Below, in pieces: positions 1 to 6,312 of a stretch of 10,362 bases of DNA; position 1 is the stretch's first letter; each line of letters starts with the position of its first letter. The position numbers and the translations under genes are program-made. Location of the stretch: the NCBI GenBank assembly GCA_030613225.1, contig JAUWMJ010000064.1, forward strand, positions 1 through 10,362, in the 5' to 3' direction. The stretch is from Desulfobacterales bacterium. GTDB taxonomy: Bacteria > Desulfobacterota > Desulfobacteria > Desulfobacterales > JAUWMJ01. The notes below the pieces were generated by a model, which saw only the letters and a list, made by a program, of their open reading frames with translations, ran no database searches and had not been told where the DNA came from.

Positions 1-357
1 AAAATACCTGAAAATGGTAAGATTTGATAATTCAGAATGATCGAACAGGTAGTCAACCAGTTCATTGATGGCTATTTCAATACGTTCCGCCAAAGGGCGC
101 CCTTTGATAATGCTTTCAACTTCTATGAGTTTGGCCCTGATTCCATCGTTCATATCAATGATCACTGCCTCATACAGGTCCCCTTTTTCACCCCAGTGGT
201 AATAGAGGGTTGATATATCTATACCCACATCAGACGCTATCATCCGGGTTGTTGTTCCGTGAAATCCGTATTCTCCGAAAAGTTTCCTGGCTGATTTAAG
301 GATTTTTGCTTTCATGGATTCAGGATTCAGTCTTGCCTTTTGAAGGGGTGTCGCCAT
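1..357 (-). CDS. TetR/AcrR-family transcriptional regulator, N-terminal part (runs off the window)
   Basis: Reading the minus strand from ATG at 357 gives 119 uninterrupted codons to the window edge, so only the N-terminal part is visible (TetR proteins are usually about 190-220 residues). Residues about 17-60 form the TetR DNA-binding domain: a basic first helix (KILKSARKLFGEYGFHGTTT), then MIASDVGIDISTLYYHW, the classic helix-turn-helix with the recognition helix ending in the LYYHW signature, then EKGDLYEAV. The ligand-binding domain begins after that and is mostly missing, so the effector cannot be inferred. A GGAG at 368-371 (minus sense) about ten bases before ATG supports the start. 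TetR proteins usually repress a neighbouring gene or operon; its target may lie to the left, outside the window. The family call is firm; the regulon is unknown. Confidence 0.9.
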   Translation of the reverse strand, partial: MATPLQKARLNPESMKAKILKSARKLFGEYGFHGTTTRMIASDVGIDISTLYYHWGEKGDLYEAVIIDMNDGIRAKLIEVESIIKGRPLAERIEIAINELVDYLFDHSELSNLTIFRYF

Positions 358-389
358 TAAGTATAAGCTCCGGTATGTTTTATAATATT

Positions 390-546
390 TACGGTCTCGT
401 AAAAAGTAAAAAAACCACTTTTTATGAAATGTTTTAAGTTTTAGGATTTAAGTTTTAAGTCTATGTTAAAACAGATAATATGATTAACCTAAAACATAAA
501 ACTTAACACCTAAAACCTGATGAATTCGACTTTTTACGAGTTCATC
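390..546. repeat. Palindromic element A with CTCGTAAAAAGT terminal inverted repeats
   Basis: A perfect 12-base inverted repeat, CTCGTAAAAAGT at 396-407 and ACTTTTTACGAG at 529-540, encloses an AT-rich interior that is itself an imperfect palindrome: the left half carries GTTTTAGGatTTAAGTTTTA and the right half carries its near reverse complement. The whole piece can fold into one long hairpin. The same terminal sequence recurs in element B at 8498-8628, so this is a dispersed, MITE-like or REP-like family rather than a local accident. No open reading frame lies inside. It occupies most of the otherwise empty 358-785 gap. I see no clear target-site duplication around this copy. Confidence 0.75.
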
Positions 547-554
547 TCAATTAA

Positions 555-568
555 CGGCCTCGTAAAAA
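555..568. repeat. Solo end of the CTCGTAAAAA element family
   Basis: CGGCCTCGTAAAAA at 555-568 matches the left terminal repeat of element A (CGGTCTCGTAAAAA at 392-405) with one difference, but has no partner of opposite orientation in the bases that follow. It looks like a decayed or truncated copy lying just outside element A. The rest of 569-785 holds nothing I can identify apart from the ribosome binding site of the next gene. Confidence 0.45.
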
Positions 569-785
569 AAATAGGGATACGCAGCCAATTATAATGATAT
601 GGTTGTTATGAGTTCAGACTTCGTAATTTATTACTGAAAAATGATAGAATACCTTATTGTAACCAGTAACAAGCAACTTGGTGTATTATTAACCCATTGC
701 TTTTGTCCAAAAAAATAGCGTACTTCTTAACAGAATGTCGAGGTCTGGAGTTACTTTCTATCTCCAACAAAAGGAATATATTGCA

Positions 786-1052
786 ATGGACCTGCTCGAA
801 TTTGCTTTGATCTTCACTGTAATTTATGCGTTGTATAATTTACAGCAAATCAAGATAATTTTAAAAGAAAAAGGATTAACGGTAGATGTAATCAAGGGTT
901 CGTTTGGGGACTATCGGAAATTCAAAGACTTGATTCGCAATGAACCCGACCAGCAGTCCAAAATGAAATATCAAAGAATCCTCAACGGCTTTCATTTTTC
1001 CCTGTTTGGCCTGGTTTTATTTGCATTTATGATTCTGCGCGACCGACTGTGA
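786..1052 (+). CDS. Small two-helix membrane protein, function unknown
   Basis: This 88-residue protein is not recognised. I chose ATG at 786 over an in-frame ATG at 735 because AAAGGA lies about ten bases upstream of it and the first hydrophobic helix then begins at the N-terminus. Residues about 4-19 (LEFALIFTVIYALYNL) and 70-83 (SLFGLVLFAFMIL) are hydrophobic and probably membrane-spanning. They flank a charged middle of about 45 residues (QIKIILKEKG, then FKDLIRNEPDQQ), followed by a basic C-terminal tail RDRL. Two helices would put both ends on the same side of the membrane. The gene stands alone: repeat DNA lies upstream and the next genes are on the opposite strand. Frame length and hydrophobicity pattern suggest a real gene; there is no functional hint. 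Confidence 0.55.
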   Translation: MDLLEFALIFTVIYALYNLQQIKIILKEKGLTVDVIKGSFGDYRKFKDLIRNEPDQQSKMKYQRILNGFHFSLFGLVLFAFMILRDRL

Positions 1053-1069
1053 ACGTCCCAACTATAATT

Positions 1070-1257
1070 TTATGTGGTGTACTTTGAATCGGACTTAACC
1101 ACATAACCTTCGGAGCCGAGGCTTATGATCCACTGTTTAATCTCATCAAGTTCGGCAAACTGAAGATCATTAAGATCCCTGTATGCTGTTCTGAAACGCC
1201 GCAAATCTCAGCTATTTCAGATGCTGCCAAACCGTTTTTACTTACCTCTAACAGGTC
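1070..1257 (-). pseudogene. Remnant of a small helix-turn-helix-like protein, apparently frameshifted
   Basis: On the minus strand just after the stop of the response-regulator gene, one frame reads DLLEVSKNGLAASEIAEICG and continues VSEQ, like the start of a helix-turn-helix domain, but has no start codon. From about 1186-1200 the protein-like character moves to another frame, AYRDLNDLQFAELDEIKQWI, then IISLGSEGYVVKSDSKYTT and a stop at 1070-1072. The two pieces are in different frames (offset of one base), which suggests a decayed gene with a frameshift. The parent family is not recognised. A 9-base inverted repeat (TTATGTGGT 1070-1078, ACCACATAA 1098-1106) overlaps its end. The alternative is chance coding character in spacer DNA. 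Confidence 0.4.
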
Positions 1258-1265
1258 AGGACAAA

Positions 1266-2672
1266 TTACAGAATTATATTATAAGACTTGATTTTACTGA
1301 GCAAGGATGGATGACTGATTTCAAGGAGGCGGGAAGCCTGGGTGCGGTTGTTTCCGGTCTCTTTGAGCGCTTTTATAATCAGCTTTTTTTCTAAATTTCT
1401 CTTGGCTGCCTTTATCGAAAACCCTTCAAACATGCCGTTCATCTCGTTTGTTTCTGTTGTCATACCGATTCCAGGCGGAATATTTTCAGGATACAGGATA
1501 TTATTCTCTGCAAGTACCACTGCTCTTTCGATAACATTTTCCAGTTCCCGTACATTCCCAGGCCAGGAATGCTTGAGAAGAAGAGACATTGCAGCAGGAG
1601 CGATTTCCTCTATTTCTTTTCCCAGTCTTTCCTTATATTTATCAATAAAAAACCGGCATAAAAGGGGCACGTCTCCTTCTCTTTCCTTGAGCAGCGGGAG
1701 TTTAATCGACAGAACATTCAGCCTGTAAAACAAATCTTCGCGAAATTTACCCTTTTTGGTTTCATCTTCCAGATTTTTTGCAGTAGCTGCAATTACACGA
1801 ACATCAATTTTTTTTGTTTTCGAACTGCCAACCGGTCTTATCTCATTTTCCTGCAACACACGTAAAAGTTTCACCTGTAAAGGAAAAGGCAGTTCTCCTA
1901 TTTCGTCAAGAAAAATAGTTCCACCCTCTGCTTCTTCAAAAAGCCCTTTTTTATTTTGATCCGCACCTGTAAAAGCACCTTTTTTGTATCCAAACAGCTC
2001 GCTTTCAAGCAGATTTTCAGGAATCCCGCCGCAGTTCACTGGAACCAAAGGCATTGATGATCTGATACCGCTGTAATGGATACCCTTTGCGATTAATTCT
2101 TTGCCGGTGCCACTTTCACCTGAAATCAATACTGTTGTATTGTATTGTGCCACTTTTTCCGCAAGTTGAAAAACAGCTTGCATTGCCTTGCTTTTACCAA
2201 TCATATTCCCGAACGTATTTTCATCCCCAATCTTTCGGATTCTTTCTTTCAGCCACAGGTTCTCTTTTCTTAAACTTTCCCTTTCTTCGGCTTTCTTAAG
2301 CGTCATATAGACTTCATCACTTTTAAACGGCTTTGATATATAGTCGTATGCACCAAGCTTCATCGCTTCAACAGCCGTATCGATAGAACCATATGCCGAC
2401 ATCATGATAACGGTAGAAGCTTCTATTTTTTCTCTTGCAGAGTCTAAAAATTCCATGCCTCCCATATTAGGCATCTTAAGATCGCAAAGAATAAAATCGT
2501 ATTGAGTCAGTTCTACCATTTTTATGCCTTCAGACCCGTCAGATGCCGTATCCACAATATAACCGTATCTTTTAAGCATCGCTGACAGCATATGCCGCAT
2601 ATTCTCTTCATCATCAATGATCAGGAGGCGTTTTGTCTCAGACGATCTTTCCTTTGAAATTATATTTTTCAT
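1266..2672 (-). CDS. NtrC-family sigma-54-dependent response regulator (receiver, AAA+, Fis)
   Basis: This 468-residue two-component activator drives open-complex formation by sigma-54 RNA polymerase. Residues 15-128 are a receiver domain with acidic pocket D20-D21, phosphoacceptor D64 (FILCDLKMP), S92 and K114 (SKPF). The AAA+ domain follows from about 153, with Walker A GESGTGKE at 185-192, an intact sigma-54 contact loop GAFTGA at 232-237, Walker B TIFLDE at 252-257, and the usual WPGNVRELENVIERAV near the end. Residues about 422-466 form a Fis-type helix-turn-helix (NNRTQASRLLEISHPSLLSK). Length and domain order match AtoC/ZraR-type regulators. It starts 24 bases after the kinase stop, so the two form an operon and almost certainly a cognate pair. 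The target is not proved; the sigma-54-like promoter before the cytochrome gene is the nearest candidate. No good Shine-Dalgarno is present, only CTCGGATA. Confidence 0.95.
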   Translation of the reverse strand: MKNIISKERSSETKRLLIIDDEENMRHMLSAMLKRYGYIVDTASDGSEGIKMVELTQYDFILCDLKMPNMGGMEFLDSAREKIEASTVIMMSAYGSIDTAVEAMKLGAYDYISKPFKSDEVYMTLKKAEERESLRKENLWLKERIRKIGDENTFGNMIGKSKAMQAVFQLAEKVAQYNTTVLISGESGTGKELIAKGIHYSGIRSSMPLVPVNCGGIPENLLESELFGYKKGAFTGADQNKKGLFEEAEGGTIFLDEIGELPFPLQVKLLRVLQENEIRPVGSSKTKKIDVRVIAATAKNLEDETKKGKFREDLFYRLNVLSIKLPLLKEREGDVPLLCRFFIDKYKERLGKEIEEIAPAAMSLLLKHSWPGNVRELENVIERAVVLAENNILYPENIPPGIGMTTETNEMNGMFEGFSIKAAKRNLEKKLIIKALKETGNNRTQASRLLEISHPSLLSKIKSYNIIL

Positions 2673-2696
2673 ATTTTTATCCGAGTGTGTGTTAAT

Positions 2697-4238
2697 TTAT
2701 TCCATATGCAGCGGCAGAAATACCGTAATGGTGGTTCCTTCACCTTCTTTGCTTGTCGCTTCAATTTTACCGCCAAAATTTTCAATGATCATGAAACTGA
2801 CTGAAAGACCGAGACCGGTACCCTTCCCCGGCTCCTTTGTTGTATAAAAGGGGTCAAAAATATTTCCAAGATTCTCCTCGGAAATCCCAGGGCCGTTATC
2901 GATATATATTAATTTCAGCGTAGGCATATGATCATCATCCGAATCTGATCCCGGCATAAGGGTGCTTTTTATAACAAGCTTCCCGGCTATCTTTTTTTTA
3001 CTTGAAGAAATCGCATCTGCAGCGTTTATGATTAAATTCAAAAAGACCTGTCGTAGTTGGTTGGGATCAGCAAAAACAGTATCCCTGTCTGCTGCAAGTT
3101 CCAGCTCTAACTTGATATTGGCCATCATGGGCTGGGGTTCAATAACGTTTGAAATATCATTGATAATTTCATGTACTGAAACAGCCTTTGAACCTGTATC
3201 GGAGGGCCTTGAAAGATCAAGGAGCTGCCTGATAATAGTATTTATCCTGTTTACTTCATTTTCGGTTCGGATAATATATTCGGCCCGCTCATCATCTGTT
3301 ATATCTTTTTGTTTAAGCAATTCAAGGTAGCCGATAATAATACCTATAGGATTACCTATTTCGTGAGCGATTCCTGAAGATAAACGTCCAACAGAAGCCA
3401 GCTTTTCAGCCCTTATTATTTCCTGTTGAGCCTGCTTTAAATCAAAATTCGCCTTTTCCAGGGATATCACCATAGACTGTAATTTTTCCCTGTCGCCTGA
3501 AATACGTTCCAACATACGGTTCAAGGCTTTTGATAGTTGATTAAGCTCATTGTCTTCTTTCCGTACGGCAAAAAACATCCCCTCATCTTCTCTATACTCA
3601 TCAGCTCTCTTTACCAGCCTGTACATAGGCTCCAGATATACCTTTGACAGCCGGTAAAGACCGATAAATGTGAGTATTGCAGTATTTATGAAAATATAGA
3701 TAAATAATATTTTTTGACTGCGTCTTAAAGTCTCATAAACTCCGTCAAGGGGAAGGGCGATGCTTATACCACCAATTATGCTCCCTTCCCGCTTTACTGG
3801 AGATGAAATGACTGCATCTTTGCTTTGCCTCCAGAAAACTCCCCATACAGTTCCAAAAAACCTTGTTGTTTTTTCTCCTGTCTTAATAGCTTGACAGGTA
3901 AGCTTAATTAGCTCATCCTGCAGATCGCAACCGCTTCCGCCAAAATAGATCTGCTTTTTATTATTATCCATAATCAGAGCACAGGAAAAATCGGCCTCTT
4001 TCATCATCCTGTCAAAACTTGACTTTAAATTGAAATGATGTGTCGGGCTTTTTTGAGCTGAAAAATTGACCAGACTTTCTTTAAATGAAGATATAAGAAG
4101 ATTACCCCTGGAGATTTCAAAGCGGATCATATCCCTTTGAGCTGTTATAATCGTTACAAATTCGATCAGCAGCATCCCCACCAATAGAATAACCGCAATA
4201 TTTATTGCTATGTTAGACTTCAATCCGCGAAGAAGCAT
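2697..4238 (-). CDS. Membrane-bound sensor histidine kinase with cysteine-containing periplasmic domain
   Basis: This 513-residue kinase autophosphorylates and passes phosphate to the regulator encoded 24 bases downstream. Residues about 9-32 form the first membrane helix; residues about 34-175 are a periplasmic sensor domain; a second helix lies at about 177-196 (ILFIYIFINTAILTFIGLYR). A HAMP-like linker (about 197-250) and a coiled stretch lead to the HisKA domain, with phospho-acceptor H292 in SSGIAHEIGNPIG. The ATPase domain has an N box (NLIINAADAI, 401-410), G1 (DNGPG, 447-451), F box (FDPFYTTK) and G2 (GKGTGLGL, 471-478). All catalytic motifs are intact. The protein's only three cysteines (C86, C104, C115) all lie in the periplasmic domain, which suggests sensing of redox state, metals or thiol-reactive oxyanions; that is inference. 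The sensor fold is probably Cache-like, but I cannot confirm it. Confidence 0.93.
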   Translation of the reverse strand: MLLRGLKSNIAINIAVILLVGMLLIEFVTIITAQRDMIRFEISRGNLLISSFKESLVNFSAQKSPTHHFNLKSSFDRMMKEADFSCALIMDNNKKQIYFGGSGCDLQDELIKLTCQAIKTGEKTTRFFGTVWGVFWRQSKDAVISSPVKREGSIIGGISIALPLDGVYETLRRSQKILFIYIFINTAILTFIGLYRLSKVYLEPMYRLVKRADEYREDEGMFFAVRKEDNELNQLSKALNRMLERISGDREKLQSMVISLEKANFDLKQAQQEIIRAEKLASVGRLSSGIAHEIGNPIGIIIGYLELLKQKDITDDERAEYIIRTENEVNRINTIIRQLLDLSRPSDTGSKAVSVHEIINDISNVIEPQPMMANIKLELELAADRDTVFADPNQLRQVFLNLIINAADAISSSKKKIAGKLVIKSTLMPGSDSDDDHMPTLKLIYIDNGPGISEENLGNIFDPFYTTKEPGKGTGLGLSVSFMIIENFGGKIEATSKEGEGTTITVFLPLHME

Positions 4239-4274
4239 AGTAAATATCCGAGTCCAAATGGCTCGGCCTTAATT

Positions 4275-4289
4275 ACCCCTGTAAGGGGT
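4275..4289. promoter_or_regulatory. Small perfect dyad ACCCCT-gta-AGGGGT upstream of the kinase gene
   Basis: A 6-base perfect inverted repeat with a 3-base centre lies 37 bases upstream of the kinase start, in the divergent spacer between the kinase and the second regulator. There is no T-run, so it is not an intrinsic terminator in either direction. It could be an operator or an RNA hairpin in the leader of the kinase transcript. Nothing else supports a specific role. Confidence 0.3.
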
Positions 4290-4321
4290 TCCATCGTAAA
4301 CGCCCCATGTTGCGAGTTGCG

Positions 4322-4491
4322 GGTTTCAGGTTTCGCTCACTTCGTGAGCTTCATTTGCCTCCAACCTCCAACATTAACATCAGGCTTTGCCGTCATTTGT
4401 CTGGCGTTGCTCGGCGTCATTGAAAAGAACAAATTACAAACAACGACAGCTCGCGAAGCGAACTCGCTCCTGACACCTGAAACCTGAAACC
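4322..4491. repeat. Large imperfect palindrome with GGTTTCAGGTTTC arms in the divergent spacer
   Basis: The 337-base gap between the divergent kinase and second-regulator genes is mostly filled by this structure. GGTTTCAGGTTTC at 4322-4334 is the exact reverse complement of GAAACCTGAAACC at 4479-4491. Inside lie a perfect hairpin GCTCAC-ttc-GTGAGC (4335-4349) and a smaller TCGC-gaa-GCGA (4451-4461) near the right arm. The arms resemble the inner part of element A (GTTTTAGG...), with C in place of T at several positions, but this copy lacks the CTCGTAAAAAGT ends. I read it as an intergenic palindromic repeat. I see no clear promoter for either flanking gene in this gap. Confidence 0.6.
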
Positions 4492-4575
4492 AAAGAGGCT
4501 ACCACAAGAAATACCATAGAGCCAATTATGTAAATTGAAGGAGATGAGAGTATCTGCGCCCAAAAGAATACAGCC

Positions 4576-5964
4576 ATGAAAGATACCATACTAATTGTGG
4601 ACGATGAAACCGATCTTCTCCATGGGTTGCGGCGTACTATAAACATGGAAATGGATTGCCGGGTGCTGATTGCAAGGAGCAGCATTGATGCCATGGAACT
4701 TCTTAAAAGCGGGCCCATAGACGTGGTTTTGTCCGATATCTGCATGCCTGAAATGGACGGTATAGCCCTTTTGCATGCTATAAATGATATAGATCCTTTT
4801 GTAACAGTGATTATGATGACGGCATATGGAACTGTTGAAATGGCAGTTGAAGCTATAAAGGCAGGGGCATACGACTTTATACAGAAACCTTTTGACGAAG
4901 AGCGTCTGATTCATCTTTTGAAAAAAGGCCTGGAGTTAAATCGTCTGGTACGAGAAAATGCACGGTTGATGGAAAGGGTGTGTGAAAAGGACCCGTTTGA
5001 AAACATGGTTGGTAAAAGTGAGCCGATGCTTAAAGTTTTTCGTACCATACAGATGCTGGCTAAAACCGATGTTACGGTTTTAATTCTTGGTGAAACAGGC
5101 ACCGGCAAGGATCTTGCGGCAAGAGCAATACATGCACTGAGTAAAAGGAGGCATCGCGGCATGGTTACGGTAAATTGCCCGGCGCTTCCTGAAAATATCC
5201 TGGAGAGCGAGCTTTTTGGCTATCGCAAGGGCGCCTTTACTGATGCTACATCAGACAAGAAAGGATTATTTGAAGAGGCTGACGGCAGCAGTATATTTCT
5301 AGACGAGATCGGCGATTTATCACTTCTCCTTCAGACAAAACTTTTGCGTGTACTCCAGGAAAAAGAGATAAGACCCCTTGGAGATGTTTGTGACCATAAA
5401 ATTGATGTGCGGATTATAGCGTCTACGAATCAGGATCTGGAAAAGAAGATGGAAGCCGAATTATTTAGAAAAGATCTTTATTATCGACTTAATGTGGTGA
5501 AAATAACAATGCCTCCTTTACGTGAAAGAGTAGAGGATATTCCGCTTCTTACAGAACATTTTCTTAAGAAATCAGCCTGTGAACTGGATGTTACTTCCAA
5601 AATAATAACTCACGAAGCCATGAACTGTTTACTTGCACAGGACTGGCACGGCAACATCAGGGAACTGGAGAATACAATTCGAGGTATCATGGCTACCGCT
5701 CAAGGGGCTGTTATTAATATTGAGAATTTACCTTTTAATGAAAACCCGGGCAGTTTTGCTGCCGATGATTTAAATATTTCCCAGCCATACAAGCTTTATA
5801 AAGACAGGGCTTTGGCAGAATTCACAACCAAATATGTAACCTGTCTCTTAAAGGAAACCAGCGGTAATATAAGCCAAGCAGCCCGAAAGAGCGGAATTTG
5901 CCGTCAATCCCTTCAAAAAATCATAAGCAGATACAAAATCGCCCCCGAAAAATTCCGTAATTGA
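4576..5964 (+). CDS. Second NtrC-family response regulator, GAFTDA variant
   Basis: This 462-residue protein has the same three-domain plan as the minus-strand regulator but is clearly divergent from it. The receiver (3-118) has D9-D10, phosphoacceptor D54 (VLSDICMP), T82 and K104. The AAA+ domain has Walker A GETGTGKD at 172-179, the sigma-54 loop as GAFTDA (219-224, the usual second glycine replaced by aspartate) and Walker B SIFLDE at 239-244. A Fis-type helix-turn-helix ends the protein (about 415-455, NISQAARKSGICRQSLQ). No histidine kinase is adjacent on this strand; the only local kinase is divergent and has its own regulator, so this one may share it or use a distant partner. ATG at 4576 is the only usable start, because an in-frame stop lies at 4531-4533; its ribosome site is poor. 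A weak terminator follows. It is the closest upstream gene to the sigma-54-like promoter at 6193. Confidence 0.93.
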   Translation: MKDTILIVDDETDLLHGLRRTINMEMDCRVLIARSSIDAMELLKSGPIDVVLSDICMPEMDGIALLHAINDIDPFVTVIMMTAYGTVEMAVEAIKAGAYDFIQKPFDEERLIHLLKKGLELNRLVRENARLMERVCEKDPFENMVGKSEPMLKVFRTIQMLAKTDVTVLILGETGTGKDLAARAIHALSKRRHRGMVTVNCPALPENILESELFGYRKGAFTDATSDKKGLFEEADGSSIFLDEIGDLSLLLQTKLLRVLQEKEIRPLGDVCDHKIDVRIIASTNQDLEKKMEAELFRKDLYYRLNVVKITMPPLRERVEDIPLLTEHFLKKSACELDVTSKIITHEAMNCLLAQDWHGNIRELENTIRGIMATAQGAVINIENLPFNENPGSFAADDLNISQPYKLYKDRALAEFTTKYVTCLLKETSGNISQAARKSGICRQSLQKIISRYKIAPEKFRN

Positions 5965-5966
5965 AT

Positions 5967-5992
5967 AATGGAATTGCGGCTGCTCCATTTTT
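5967..5992 (+). terminator. Weak intrinsic terminator after the second regulator
   Basis: AATGGA (5967-5972) pairs with TCCATT (5984-5989) around an 11-base loop whose GC and GC dinucleotides (5976-5977, 5982-5983) can also pair, followed by TTTTT at 5988-5992. It begins three bases after the stop codon. The stem is short, so read-through into the cytochrome region is possible. Confidence 0.5.
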
Positions 5993-6100
5993 ATATCACT
6001 GCAACCTCATGTTTGCATCTTTTCAATCATACTTCAGTACTTTGTAAGCCCCTCTTTATTCGTATAATTCTATGGATCATGACTTGCTTTTAAAACAACA

Positions 6101-6126
6101 TGTGCCAACTGTAGTTTGCACGTGCA
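6101..6126. promoter_or_regulatory. Overlapping dyads, candidate upstream activator site for a sigma-54 activator
   Basis: GTGCCAAC at 6102-6109 and GTTTGCAC at 6114-6121 form a 7-of-8 inverted repeat with a 4-base centre, and a perfect palindrome TGCACGTGCA overlaps its right half at 6117-6126. The centre lies about 100 bases upstream of the start site expected from the sigma-54 element at 6193-6208, the distance at which NtrC-type activators usually bind. The rest of the 348-base gap (5965-6312) holds the terminator, the promoter and an untranslated leader; I see nothing else in it. Confidence 0.45.
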
Positions 6127-6192
6127 CCGGTCCGTTTGAAAACAATTATTGTAAAAGATTGTAATTTCAATTGATTGGCAATTTTAAGTTCC

Positions 6193-6208
6193 TGGCACGG
6201 TTCTTGAT
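6193..6208 (+). promoter_or_regulatory. Sigma-54 (-24/-12) promoter for the cytochrome gene
   Basis: TGGCACG-GTTC-TTGAT matches the consensus TGGCACG-N4-TTGCW at every position of the -24 block and has the exact spacing; the only departure is A for C in the -12 GC. The expected start is near 6219, giving an untranslated leader of about 95 bases to ATG 6313. Two NtrC-type activators encoded just upstream and a dyad about 100 bases upstream support it. Which activator acts here cannot be read from the sequence. Confidence 0.7.
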
Positions 6209-6312
6209 AGAGGGATTAGGGGTAGAGATTGCCGGATACCGTAATAACTACAACTTACTACTCAACAACTCAACTATTTAACCATGTCTTAACTATTAAC
6301 TGGGTGAAAATA

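Noticed and set aside
390..546. CRISPR array or tandem repeat in the AT-rich TTTTAAGTTTTAGG tract
   Set aside because: The units are inverted rather than direct, unevenly spaced, and lack regular spacers; it is a palindrome.
1070..1106. Terminator from the 9-base inverted repeat TTATGTGGT/ACCACATAA after the small membrane protein gene
   Set aside because: The stem is AT-rich with a 19-base loop and no T-run follows on either strand, so it is unlikely to terminate transcription.
4544..4579. Eleven-codon leader peptide (ATG 4544) with ATGA overlap onto the second regulator
   Set aside because: The GGAG lies directly against the ATG with no spacing, so initiation would be poor; the overlap is probably chance.
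6229..6312. Longer start (TTG at 6229) for the cytochrome gene
   Set aside because: It adds 28 polar residues before a good signal peptide, lies only about ten bases after the expected sigma-54 start site, and has no ribosome site; ATG 6313 is better.
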